From: Bacteroides caecigallinarum
GTDB lineage: Bacteria; Bacteroidota; Bacteroidia; Bacteroidales; Bacteroidaceae
Direction: 5' to 3'
Length of the DNA: 35,411 nucleotides
Assembly (NCBI RefSeq): GCF_016901995.1
Contig: NZ_JACJLE010000046.1
Coordinates: forward strand, 1 to 35,411
Part shown: positions 24,056 to 32,472 of the stretch, piece by piece
Numbering within the stretch: the stretch's first letter is position 1
How the letters are laid out: each line of letters begins with the position of its first letter
Made by a program: the position numbers and the translations under genes
Notes under the pieces: generated by a model
What the model saw: only the letters and a program-made list of their open reading frames with translations
The model's database searches: none
Told to the model about the DNA's origin: nothing

Positions 24056-24613
24056 ATGAAAAAACTAAAAATTAAAGTAGTATGTGCTTTACTAGGTGGA
24101 AGCCTGCTATTCTCTTCATGTATCGGTTCTTTTGCTTTATGGAACAACTTAAAAGACTGGAATCAAGGTATTGGTAACAAATTTGTAAACGAGTTAGTAT
24201 TTTTGGCATTTAATATTATTCCAGTTTATGGTGTTGCATACTTTGCTGACGTTGTAGTTCTCAACTCTATTGAATTCTGGAGCGGATCAAACCCTCTAGC
24301 TGACGTTGGTACTACAAAAACAGTAAAAGGCGAAAATGGGGAATACCTCATCAGAACAAACGAGAACGGATACAGCATCTCTAAAAAGGGAGAAGACGTT
24401 TCTATCGATTTGGTTTACAATCAGGAAAACCGTACATGGAATGCATTGTGTGACGGTGAATCATACGAACTTATGACAATGAACGAAGACGGAACAATAA
24501 CAGTGAAACTGCAGGACGGAAACACTGTAACAGTTCTTCCTGACCAGCAAGGTCTGGCTTCAGTACGCGCTCTCAGCGGCTCACAAACTACTCTGTTTAC
24601 AGCCGCAAGATAA
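24056..24613 (+). CDS. DUF3332 family lipoprotein
   Basis: The 185-residue protein has a lipoprotein signal (MKKLKIKVVCALLGGSLLFSSC, acylated cysteine about C22). Its body, SFALWNNLKDWNQGIGNKFVNELVFLAFNIIPVYGVAYFADVVVLNSIEFWSGSNP, matches DUF3332, with a membrane-like stretch at about 48-72. The C-terminal half is beta-rich and repetitive (ENGEYLIRTNENG, WNALCDGESYEL, TITVKLQDGNTVTVL). Its function is not known. A consensus promoter and strong terminator make it a single-gene transcript. Confidence 0.85.
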   Translation: MKKLKIKVVCALLGGSLLFSSCIGSFALWNNLKDWNQGIGNKFVNELVFLAFNIIPVYGVAYFADVVVLNSIEFWSGSNPLADVGTTKTVKGENGEYLIRTNENGYSISKKGEDVSIDLVYNQENRTWNALCDGESYELMTMNEDGTITVKLQDGNTVTVLPDQQGLASVRALSGSQTTLFTAAR

Positions 24614-24643
24614 TATCTCGTTTAAATTGTACACAAAAACTTT

Positions 24644-24688
24644 CAGGCATCATAAAAATAGTGTTTTTTATGATGCCTGTTTTTATTT
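24644..24688 (+). terminator. Terminator of the DUF3332 gene
   Basis: CAGGCATCATAAAAA (24644-24658) and TTTTTATGATGCCTG (24665-24679) form a 15-bp perfect stem followed by T-rich sequence. Confidence 0.9.
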
Positions 24689-24708
24689 TGAGCATGTAAT
24701 ATCAATTG

Positions 24709-25020
24709 TTATTTTGTTCTCTTTCTCTTTTCAGACTTCATTTTTTCAAACTTAGCCTTCTGATTGTCAGTCAATAATGAAGAAATCTTGGAGTTCAATT
24801 CATCCATCTTTGCCTTTCTCTCCTCACGCGACACTTTCTGATTGAAAAAATCTTTATATAAATCTGTTATCTGTTTTTCCTGTTCATCTGTCAGGTCCAG
24901 CTTTTTATCCCAATTCTCTACTACCTGTTCCGGAGTTCTTTTTTCTCCACCTTTACGTTGTGCATCTATTGTCTGGAAGCACATAACAGCCATTAAGGCT
25001 AAAAATAAAATCTTTTTCAT
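24709..25020 (-). CDS. Spy/CpxP-like periplasmic protein (LTXXQ motif)
   Basis: The 103-residue protein has a signal peptide (1-20, ending FQTIDAQ) and a charged helical body with two LTxxQ-type motifs: LTDEQEKQITDLYKDF (about 42-57) and LLTDNQKAKFEKM (about 82-94). This is the pattern of the CpxP/Spy family of periplasmic chaperone or stress-signalling proteins, and of the DUF4890 group. The tail is basic (SEKRKRTK). It lies 85 bp downstream of the split outer-membrane gene on the same strand, past a probable terminator. A link to envelope stress through the nearby two-component system is inferred. Confidence 0.75.
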   Translation of the reverse strand: MKKILFLALMAVMCFQTIDAQRKGGEKRTPEQVVENWDKKLDLTDEQEKQITDLYKDFFNQKVSREERKAKMDELNSKISSLLTDNQKAKFEKMKSEKRKRTK

Positions 25021-25066
25021 ACTGTTTAAATTTTGAGTTTATAAATAATATATAATTATCTTGTTT

Positions 25067-25098
25067 AAAAGGCTTTGCAAGAGTTTTGCAAAAGCCTT
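25067..25098 (-). terminator. Terminator of the split outer-membrane gene
   Basis: On the minus strand AAGGCTTTTGCAA pairs with TTGCAAAGCCTT (one bulge) and is followed by TTTT, 8 bp after the stop codon at 25106. It separates this gene from the Spy-like gene, though readthrough is possible. Confidence 0.7.
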
Positions 25099-25105
25099 CC
25101 TGTCA

Positions 25106-26743
25106 TTATCGGATTGTATATACAAAACTTACCATTGCATACGGTTTAAGCACATTGCTGTTTATATAGTCGTAATAGTTGCTTCCAGTGCTGTGCGTGA
25201 ATGCCTGGTTCTGCTTCAGGATATCGAAAGCCTCAACCTTTATTTCCGCCGCGTTGTTCTTCAGGAATTTCTTTCCCAATGACACATTCCATAGGAAATA
25301 ATCTTCATTACCGATATCAAGCCCTGTATAACCTATATAATTGAATGTACTGCGGAATGTCAGTCCCCAAAAGAATGTCCAACCCAATTTGGCTGCGGCG
25401 TTATGAGTGATATAATCACCTGTACCGCTGGCTGTGTTTAATGAACTGTATATTTTGTTTATTCCAGCCGAGTAGGAAGCAGTAAAGTCCAGATTCTGAC
25501 TGATATTGCTACCTATAATCACTTTCGGGATGATGTTCAATTCGTTTGTCTTACTCTTCTCACCGTTGAAAATGGTAGGAACATTAGAATAGTTAGCCGA
25601 TACACTGAAATTGATGTTACTGCGAATCAAGTCGAACGGGAAACCATATGTAATCATTGACTGCAGACTGTAATATCCGTCCATATTTACAGGTTTGGTG
25701 AACTGCGAACCTTTATTCAGAGTAACATTGTCTGAAATCCATATATCTTCTTTAGCTATAAATGTACTGTCCGCCACATAACCTAATTTAGCTGTACCTC
25801 CAATCATTGCAATAAATGTCTGTCCCGATTTCGTTGTACGTATGTATCGGAGGTTAGCTGTATGTGAAATCTGCTGGTCCAAATCCGGATTACCTGTAGA
25901 AAGGAATAAAGGATTTGAGTTATCTACCACACTCTGAAGGTCAGTAACCGACGGTGACGATGAGCTGCTTCTGTATCTCAGCATAAACGAATTTGTTCTG
26001 TCTAACGAATATCTTAAATTGAACGAAGGCAGGAATGAAAAATAATTGTTATTCATTCTGTCCGGACTAGGATATATAAGATCACCCGACAATTCAGACC
26101 ACTGTACATCTGCACCAATCATTGCATTCAGCCTTCCTGCATGATAACGAAGTCCGACATTTCCGGCATGAGTTGTATATCCAGTCTGATATACACTTGA
26201 CAGACTCTCATCCAGCTGGTCATATAAGTCGGTTACTGATGATTTCATATATGTTTTCCTGTCTGAATCAGAATCAGAATATGAGAACTTATATCCCAAC
26301 TGTAGCTGCATGTGGTCAGTCAGTTTTTCTGTATAACTGAGATTAGAACGGAAACTGTACTGTTTGTTCATTGTGTTCTTATACTGGCTGTACTCCTCTG
26401 TCTGAGGTGTACCGGACAGCATATTCAGTGTATTCAGATAGTCTGTATAAGTTCCCCCTTCGGTATTACTCATCTTACCATTCATCATGAGTGACAATGT
26501 TCTGCCTTCAACAGGAAAGCGATGACGTAAAATAATATCAGCGCCAAGATTATATGCATCAGTACCACCATTAGTATTGGTATGTGTCTCAGTATCGGTC
26601 AGTCCGCTTATCATATTCTGTCCGTCAAGCACTGATACATTATCATTATTCTGAAAGCTTAATGTAGGGCGGAACTGGAGCGATGTTCTGTCCGAAATCC
26701 TGTAATCAAGCTTCATATTGAAACGGTGATTCCAGTTCTCCAT
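25106..26743 (-). pseudogene. Barrel part of the split outer-membrane protein
   Basis: This 545-residue frame, MENWNHRFNMKLDYR to FVYTIR, is the beta-barrel half of the gene at 25106-27907. It has no signal peptide or plug of its own and matches the OMP_b-brl_3 domain, with many strands such as FRPTLSFQNN, YSFRSNLSYTEK and LGWTFFWGLTFRSTFN. It is in the same frame as the 26759-27907 frame and is separated from it only by TAA (26759-26761) and five codons, so the intact gene would be 933 residues. Without the N-terminal part it is unlikely to be exported. Alternatives to a true pseudogene are a sequencing error or a strain-specific nonsense mutation. Confidence 0.7.
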
Positions 26744-26758
26744 TGTCTTTTCCTGATA

Positions 26759-27907
26759 TTAGTCGTATGTCATACCTGGAAGCACAGATTCAAAATATTC
26801 ACGCTCAGTCCGCTGTTGAGTAAGGTTTTCAGACTGGTTAAAGAAATAACTTCCTGTGATATTGACCTTCTCACCCCATTTGTCAACGTAGTTAAGTCCG
26901 ACACCGTTTGTAGAAGTGATACCTCCCATGCTGCCTACCATGAAATCAGAGGTATTACCTCCTCCACCGGAACCGCCACGGCCTCCTCCGCCGCCACCGC
27001 CACGTCTTCCGCGACCACCACCTTTGGCTGATGACGACATAACTCCGGCAAGGTCTTCCTGAGAGAAATTCTGCTGATTGACATTATTAGACATTCCAAG
27101 AACTGAAATTCTTCGGTCATCATTAAAGAAGTTTATATTACCATTCAACTTATATCTGTCTTCAGTACCATATCCGGCAGAAACCTCACCGAAAGTACCC
27201 TGACGATATCCACCCTTTGTTATGATATTGATGGTTTTTACTTCCTCTCCATCGTCAAAACCGGTAAATTCGGCCTGCTCGCTCTTTTTATCAAACACCT
27301 CAATACTTGCTATGACGTCAGAAGGCAAGTTTTTTATGGCAAGATTTACGTCACCCTCGAAAAACTCTTTTCCATCTACCAATATTTTTTTCACATCTTC
27401 ACCTTGCGCCTGTATTGTTCCTCCTTCGACAACTATACCGGGCATCTTCAACAACAGATCCTCTGCCGAGCTTCCCTGCATCACCTTAAACGCCTCGGCA
27501 TTATAGAACAGACTGTCGCCTTTCTGTTCGGCACGTGTGGCACGTCCTTGTACAGACACTTCACCAAGCATCAAAGCGTTCTCATCGAGTTTAAAAGTAA
27601 CAATATAACTGTCTTTCTTATCAGTAACTTTCAATCTTTTCTCGTCTGATTTATAACCGACGTATGTAACTTCAAGCACATAACTGTCATACGATACGGA
27701 TTTAAATAAAAACTTTCCATCAAGATCAGTAGAAGTATATTTCTTCACATCCCTATCCGAAGATGGTGCTATACTTACAGTAGCCGAAGGCAACGGCTCT
27801 CCGGTATTCTTGTCTGTCACGGTTCCGCTCATCGTAACCCTCCCCTGTGCCACCAACATCAACGGCACTAACAATAAAGCAATAGATATAAAAAGTTTCA
27901 GTCTCAT
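26759..27907 (-). pseudogene. N-terminal part of the split outer-membrane protein (signal, regulatory domain, plug)
   Basis: The 382-residue frame has a signal peptide (1-20), a CarboxypepD_reg-like beta domain (about 23-110; GTVTDKNTGEPLPSATVSI, DLDGKFLFKSV), then a plug-like domain (about 115-235; FKVMQGSSAEDLLLKMPGIVVEG, KKILVDGKEFFEGD). A glycine- and arginine-rich run (296-317, in the AKGGGRGRRGGGGGGG stretch) lies in a predicted loop. The first barrel strands follow, then the frame ends at TAA 26759-26761. The architecture matches TonB-dependent receptor-like OMP_b-brl_3 proteins without a SusD partner. The gene is divergent from a LytS/LytTR pair and preceded by a -7 box at 27935-27942. 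Confidence 0.7.
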
Positions 27908-27934
27908 ATAATGTTAAATTTTTCGTTTCTGATA

Positions 27935-27942
27935 CAAAGCTA
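27935..27942 (-). promoter_or_regulatory. -7 box of the outer-membrane gene
   Basis: TAGCTTTG on the minus strand matches TAnnTTTG, 28 bp upstream of the ATG. It has no good -33 box, which fits a promoter that needs an activator. Confidence 0.55.
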
Positions 27943-27981
27943 CTCAAGAATAAGCTACGAAAAACGCCTCCAGACGAATGC

Positions 27982-28020
27982 AGTGGCGAACGACACACTT
28001 CAAGTGGTAAACGACAAACT
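27982..28020. promoter_or_regulatory. Direct repeat with 21-bp spacing, candidate LytTR site
   Basis: AGTGGCGAACGACACACT (27982-27999) and AGTGGTAAACGACAAACT (28003-28020) are identical at 15 of 18 positions and offset by 21 bp, two helical turns. Read on the minus strand each contains GTCGTTyrCC. LytTR regulators typically bind two short direct repeats about 21-22 bp apart. The site lies 40-78 bp upstream of the outer-membrane gene -7 box and 47 bp from the kinase -7 box. Confidence 0.6.
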
Positions 28021-28066
28021 CCGATTTTTAACATTTCATTTATTCGCTTTTTCGGCATATTTATTT

Positions 28067-28074
28067 TACTTTTG
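28067..28074 (+). promoter_or_regulatory. -7 box of the kinase-regulator operon
   Basis: TACTTTTG on the plus strand matches TAnnTTTG, 20 bp upstream of the ATG at 28094. It supports the shorter kinase start. Confidence 0.6.
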
Positions 28075-28093
28075 CATTATAACTCTATACGAT

Positions 28094-29140
28094 ATGAACA
28101 ACAAGTACTTACCTATAGGCATTGACCTATTTTTCTGTATCATACTACTCCCCGCCATGATGATGATGCTTCCTGTTGACAAATGGCTGGAAAGTAATTC
28201 ACTCTTTGTTATTACTCTGATAGTATGGCTTTATGCCGTATATTTCTGTATCAAGCAAATCAGTGTCCCTATGGTGCTCAAAGACAGAAAACATCTGCTT
28301 ATAGCAATAGCTGTTTTATTAGGCACAATATTCATTACATGGCTTATCACACAGTACCAGATGGATTTTCCTTTCAGAGGCCACAAACCGAGAATGGACA
28401 AATTCATAAAAAAGGCAATGAACATAACAAGAATAAAGCAACATCAGCAAGGTACATGGTTCATGTATCTGGTAACAGTATGTTTCAGCATAGCCGTAGG
28501 TCTTCTGACAGAACTGTACAAGCAGATTATGGCAAGACAAGCAAGCGAATTCGAGAAAAAGAAAGCCGAACTGGCACTATACAAGGCACAGATTAATCCG
28601 CATTTCCTTTTCAACACCCTGAACACCCTATACGGACTGATGATAACCCAAAGCCAGAAAGCAGAAACAGCCTTCATGCAGTTCATTGATCTGATAAAAT
28701 ATATGTACACAAAGGCAACACAGGACACTGTAAATATTGAGGAAGAAGCCGAATATATCGGCCAGTACATAGAATTGCAAAAGAACCGCATAGACGAAAA
28801 ACGTACACATATATACTATTCATATTCAGCCGACGAATCTGCAAAAAATACCAGGATTGCACCGATGATACTTATAACTTTCATCGAGAACGCACTGAAA
28901 TACGGAGCATCGTCGCACATAGAAAGCGACATCATAATAAGCCTGAAAGTAAACAATGACACACTGACGCTTTTCACAGAAAACCATACAGTGAACCCAA
29001 AACCGGAAAACAAGGAACCCGGAATAGGTATATCCAACTGCAAGAAAAGACTTGAGCTTTTATATCCTGGTAAACACAATCTGGAAATAAGCAATACAAA
29101 CGGAATTTTCACCGTAAACCTTATCTTAAAACTGAAATGA
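28094..29140 (+). CDS. LytS-type sensor histidine kinase
   Basis: The 348-residue protein has four predicted membrane helices (about 6-26, 36-53, 67-86 and 122-138), a coiled linker (about 140-163) and a His_kinase domain with ALYKAQINPHFLFNTLNTLYGL, where H170 is the phospho-accepting histidine. An ATPase domain follows, with the N-box TFIENALKYGA and the glycine-rich PGIGISNCKKRLELLYPG. The long variant starting at 27911 would precede the -7 box at 28067-28074, so ATG 28094 is preferred. It overlaps the response-regulator gene by four bases (ATGA). It senses an unknown envelope signal and sits divergent from the split outer-membrane gene. Confidence 0.92.
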   Translation: MNNKYLPIGIDLFFCIILLPAMMMMLPVDKWLESNSLFVITLIVWLYAVYFCIKQISVPMVLKDRKHLLIAIAVLLGTIFITWLITQYQMDFPFRGHKPRMDKFIKKAMNITRIKQHQQGTWFMYLVTVCFSIAVGLLTELYKQIMARQASEFEKKKAELALYKAQINPHFLFNTLNTLYGLMITQSQKAETAFMQFIDLIKYMYTKATQDTVNIEEEAEYIGQYIELQKNRIDEKRTHIYYSYSADESAKNTRIAPMILITFIENALKYGASSHIESDIIISLKVNNDTLTLFTENHTVNPKPENKEPGIGISNCKKRLELLYPGKHNLEISNTNGIFTVNLILKLK

Positions 29141-29856
29141 GCATGAAGTGTATAGCAATAGACGACGAGCCGGTAGCTTTGAGTATTATAGAACAGTTCT
29201 GCAAACGCTGCGGCGACCTTGAAGTAACATCATATACAGACCCTATAACAGGACTGGAAAAAGTAAAGTCCTCCAAGCCGGATATAGTATTCCTCGACAT
29301 AGAAATGGGAGGAATAAACGGTATTGACATAGCACGCGAACTTCCGGCAGGCATATATCTTATATTCACTACCGCCTACGCCGAATATGCCGTTGACGGA
29401 TTCGAGCTGAATGCTATAGACTATCTTCACAAACCATTCTCATACTCCCGTTTCGAAAAGGCTATAGAAAGGGTACGCAGGATGAAAAAACTGGAAAGCC
29501 TTTCCGCCGCACCGGTACTTACGGAAGAGGAAGAGATAACACTGAAGGTGGAATACAAGAACGTGAAAATAAAAATAGCCTCGATAGAATATATCGAAGC
29601 TATGGACAATTATATCAAGATTTATCTCACAGATGATGACAGGCCTGTTCTTTCGCAAACCAGCATGAAATCAATCATGGAAATGCTTCCAGAGGAGAGA
29701 TTCATGCGTGTACATAAGTCATATATAGTTCCATTGCACAAAGTGGCAAATTATACCCGCCGCCAACTCACACTCTATCACCGTGCAGTGGAAATACCAA
29801 TAGGCCGTGTATATGCCGATGAGTTCATAAACCGTGTAGGCGAAATGAAATCATAA
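29137..29856 (+). CDS. LytTR-type response regulator
   Basis: The 239-residue protein has a receiver domain (about 1-115) with the acidic pair DDE (9-11), the phospho-acceptor D54 in VFLDIEM, and the conserved T and K in FTTAYA and LHKPFS. A C-terminal LytTR DNA-binding domain follows (about 135-237; VEYKNVKIKIASIEYIEAMDNYIKIYL and MRVHKSYIVP). It is cotranscribed with the upstream kinase. The probable targets are the neighbouring outer-membrane and Spy-like genes, through the direct repeat at 27982-28020; this is inferred. Confidence 0.95.
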   Translation: MSMKCIAIDDEPVALSIIEQFCKRCGDLEVTSYTDPITGLEKVKSSKPDIVFLDIEMGGINGIDIARELPAGIYLIFTTAYAEYAVDGFELNAIDYLHKPFSYSRFEKAIERVRRMKKLESLSAAPVLTEEEEITLKVEYKNVKIKIASIEYIEAMDNYIKIYLTDDDRPVLSQTSMKSIMEMLPEERFMRVHKSYIVPLHKVANYTRRQLTLYHRAVEIPIGRVYADEFINRVGEMKS

Positions 29857-29863
29857 TTATATT

Positions 29864-30442
29864 CTATTTTTCTTTTGCCAATTCGGCTCTAATACGGCTC
29901 AACGACTGCGGAGTGATGAACAGATAGGATGCTATATATTTCAAAGGCACATGCTTCAACAGCATAGGATCGCGTTTCAACAGATCGAGATATCTTTCTT
30001 TAGCCTGTGGAATAGAACCTGTTGCGACAATACGTTCTTCTGCAACCAGAAAGTCCTGTTCCACAAGTTTCCTTCCCAAGTTTGCACTCTCTATCGAAGA
30101 ATTGAGAAACACCTCCATATTCTGTTTGCTTATTCTGTAAAGCGTGCTGTCGGTAATGGCTTCTATGTAGATAGGCGACGGACGGTTTGCCATATATCCC
30201 CAACTGGAGAAAACGGTCTCCCCTGTTATTGCAAACCATACAGACAGTTCCTCCCCATCGCGAAGAATATATCCACGCCATATTCCCTCCTTAATAAGAT
30301 AATACGAACTGTTTGTCTCCCCAGCACGAACAAGGAAATCACCTTTCCGGAAACAAACTTCTTCCATATTATCAACAAGTTTCATACACTCCTTTTCCGT
30401 AGCACTGTATCTCTTGCAAAAAGCATCAATAAACTGCCTCAT
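29864..30442 (-). CDS. Crp/Fnr family transcription regulator
   Basis: The 192-residue protein has a cyclic-nucleotide-binding-like beta-roll (about 15-125; FRKGDFLVRAGETNSSYYLIKEGIWRGY) and a C-terminal helix-turn-helix (about 160-190; VPLKYIASYLFITPQSLSRIRAELAK). It lacks the N-terminal cysteines that bind an iron-sulfur cluster in Fnr. The effector is unknown; Bacteroidetes have many such regulators. It is convergent with the LytTR gene, with 7 bp between them, and has a -7 box of its own (30471-30478) just after the MATE gene, so MATE and the regulator may be linked in function. Confidence 0.9.
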   Translation of the reverse strand: MRQFIDAFCKRYSATEKECMKLVDNMEEVCFRKGDFLVRAGETNSSYYLIKEGIWRGYILRDGEELSVWFAITGETVFSSWGYMANRPSPIYIEAITDSTLYRISKQNMEVFLNSSIESANLGRKLVEQDFLVAEERIVATGSIPQAKERYLDLLKRDPMLLKHVPLKYIASYLFITPQSLSRIRAELAKEK

Positions 30443-30470
30443 GAAATATCACTAATTAAATTCACTGATG

Positions 30471-30478
30471 CAAAAATA
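30471..30478 (-). promoter_or_regulatory. -7 box of the Crp/Fnr gene
   Basis: TATTTTTG on the minus strand matches TAnnTTTG, 28 bp upstream of the ATG. Confidence 0.5.
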
Positions 30479-30494
30479 AACATTACTTTCAAGA

Positions 30495-31835
30495 CTATCT
30501 CTTTCTTCTGCAATAAATGGTAATGACAAACAGAAAAGTGACAAATTCAGCCGCAGGAACAGACAGCCATATTCCGGGAACTCCCAATAACTTAGGCATA
30601 ATCCAAAAACATGCCAGAATAAGGATATATCCACGCAATAAGGTCACAGCCATGGCAGGACGATCGCGTTCCACACTTTGAAAATATCCTATTGAAACCA
30701 TATTTATTCCGAAAAATATAAATCCGGAAGCAAACAGAGGAAGTCCGCTTTCGGCTATATTATATGCCGGATATGCAGGATCTATAAACATGGAAACAAT
30801 TTGAGGGGAAAAAATCTCAGTCAAAACAATGACAACCACACCGAAACCTACAGCCGAAAAGAGAGCCAGCCTAAACGCGTGATTTACCCTGACATTATTA
30901 CCCTGACCGAAATTATAGCTCAGTATCGGTTGTGCAGATTGGGCTATCGCATTATATACCATGAATATTATCGGGAAGAAATAACAGGCTATACTGTATG
31001 CAGCCACACCGTCCTCGCCAGTGTAGCGCATAAACACATAGTTACCTACAAACATCATTGTAGCGATTGCACCTTCACATAAAAAAGTAGATAACCCAAG
31101 ACGACACATATATCCCACATTCCGTGCAGTAAGCATAAGACTCTTCCGACTGAGTTTCACCCGCACCATATGTATGACATTTTTCCTATTAAAAAGATAT
31201 ATCAGAATCATAGCCGCACCTACTATATATCCAAGACTTGTAGCAAGCGCTGCCCCGAACATACCCCAACCTAATACAAAAATAAAGACATAATCCAGAA
31301 CTATATTGATGACAGCCGGTATGATATTACAGAACATGGCATAATTGGGAGAACCGTCAAGACGGACAAAAAACATTCCTGAACTAAGCATTGCACTGAA
31401 CACCAGGAATGGGATAAACCAGTTCATATACTCCACAGCCAAGGGCAAAAGCCTTTGCGAACTGCCAAGCAACAATGCCACCTCCTCAAGATTCAGCATT
31501 ATAGCCAAAGCATAAAGTATTAGCAGCAATGATGATACCACCACAGCCTGAGTCACGTTTATACGTGCCACCTTGATTTTACCGTGCGACAAATGTATAG
31601 ACGCCACCACCGAAGCACCTATACCGAACATCAGTGCCACACCGGTATTTATCAGAAACAGCGGAGCCGTGATATTAACGGCTGCCAGTGCATCGCTGCC
31701 TATGCCCTTTCCCACAAAAATTCCGTCTGTTATGATAAATATGGCAGAAAACACCATTCCCATCACCGTAGGTATCAGAAGTTTAACGAACAACTTCGAT
31801 ACATCCATTTTTCCAAAGTCAATACTATCTTTCAT
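30495..31835 (-). CDS. MATE family multidrug efflux transporter
   Basis: The 446-residue membrane protein has about 12 hydrophobic helices and the typical start KLFVKLLIPTVMGMVFSAIFIITDGIFVGKGIGSDALAAVNI, plus the second-half repeat SYNFGQGNNVRVNHAFRLALF. MATE proteins export drugs or metabolites with Na+ or H+ exchange. The frame extends to a TTG at 31859, but that codon lies within the promoter -7 box (31857-31864), so ATG 31835 is the start. The Crp/Fnr regulator follows by 52 bp. Confidence 0.92.
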   Translation of the reverse strand: MKDSIDFGKMDVSKLFVKLLIPTVMGMVFSAIFIITDGIFVGKGIGSDALAAVNITAPLFLINTGVALMFGIGASVVASIHLSHGKIKVARINVTQAVVVSSLLLILYALAIMLNLEEVALLLGSSQRLLPLAVEYMNWFIPFLVFSAMLSSGMFFVRLDGSPNYAMFCNIIPAVINIVLDYVFIFVLGWGMFGAALATSLGYIVGAAMILIYLFNRKNVIHMVRVKLSRKSLMLTARNVGYMCRLGLSTFLCEGAIATMMFVGNYVFMRYTGEDGVAAYSIACYFFPIIFMVYNAIAQSAQPILSYNFGQGNNVRVNHAFRLALFSAVGFGVVVIVLTEIFSPQIVSMFIDPAYPAYNIAESGLPLFASGFIFFGINMVSIGYFQSVERDRPAMAVTLLRGYILILACFWIMPKLLGVPGIWLSVPAAEFVTFLFVITIYCRRKR

Positions 31836-31856
31836 ACTATCATTTTTTTCAAGGCG

Positions 31857-31864
31857 CAAAGTTA
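31857..31864 (-). promoter_or_regulatory. -7 box of the MATE gene
   Basis: TAACTTTG on the minus strand, 21 bp upstream of the ATG. It rules out the upstream TTG start. Confidence 0.6.
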
Positions 31865-32014
31865 CCCTAAAGAGTTGTTCTGAAAATTAACATATGATAA
31901 AAAACCAAGCCTGAAATATCTGTAGGCAAATTATATTTACAAAAGACGTTTCTTACAAAAAGACAAGGCTATAATTAAGATTTACAACATACTTCCATAA
32001 ATCACTTTTTTTAT

Positions 32015-32022
32015 TAACTTTG
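32015..32022 (+). promoter_or_regulatory. -7 box of the menaquinone operon
   Basis: TAACTTTG on the plus strand, 24 bp upstream of the first ATG of the operon. Confidence 0.6.
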
Positions 32023-32046
32023 CATTCGGATAAAAACTGAAAGAAT

Positions 32047-32472
32047 ATGCAAGACAGCGAAAACTTGGCAAATGCTATTCCCGATTTAAAAGGTTCTATG
32101 GGTGAACATCTTGGTATAGAGTTTACCAGTATGGAAGAAGGGAAAGTTACAGCCATCATGCCTGTTGACCACCGCACATGCCAACCCTTCGGCATACTGA
32201 ACGGAGGGGCATCACTTGCTCTCGCGGAAATAATGGCAGGTCACGGTTCAGTGCCGTTATGCTCACCCAATGAAATGCCGTGCGGCATTCAGGTAAGCGC
32301 GAACCATGTAGGAATGGTTAAAGTGGAAAAAGGAGCGTATGTTAAAGCCACCGGCACACTGATACACCGCGGAAGAACAACACACATATGGAACATAGAC
32401 ATAACAACCCCAGAAGGGAAACTGGTATCCACAGCCAGAATAGTTAATCAAATAGTGAAAAAACGGATATGA
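32047..32472 (+). CDS. menI: Hotdog-fold thioesterase, probable DHNA-CoA hydrolase
   Basis: The 141-residue protein closely resembles E. coli YdiI/MenI, as in MPVDHRTCQPFGILNGGASLALAE and the later VSANHV. The catalytic glutamate is E61. The family histidine before GG (LHGG in YdiI) is asparagine here (N52, LNGG). YdiI-type enzymes hydrolyse 1,4-dihydroxy-2-naphthoyl-CoA in menaquinone synthesis. The position upstream of menF and menD, with a four-base overlap (ATGA) into menF, supports this role. Confidence 0.85.
   Translation: MQDSENLANAIPDLKGSMGEHLGIEFTSMEEGKVTAIMPVDHRTCQPFGILNGGASLALAEIMAGHGSVPLCSPNEMPCGIQVSANHVGMVKVEKGAYVKATGTLIHRGRTTHIWNIDITTPEGKLVSTARIVNQIVKKRI

Noticed and set aside
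25106..27907. Two independent outer-membrane genes
   Set aside because: The second frame lacks a signal peptide, is in the same phase as the first, and begins mid-barrel, so a single interrupted gene explains both.
27911..28093. Extended histidine kinase frame starting at 27911
   Set aside because: It begins upstream of a good -7 box (28067-28074) and reads through the direct repeat; the ATG at 28094 directly precedes the first membrane helix.
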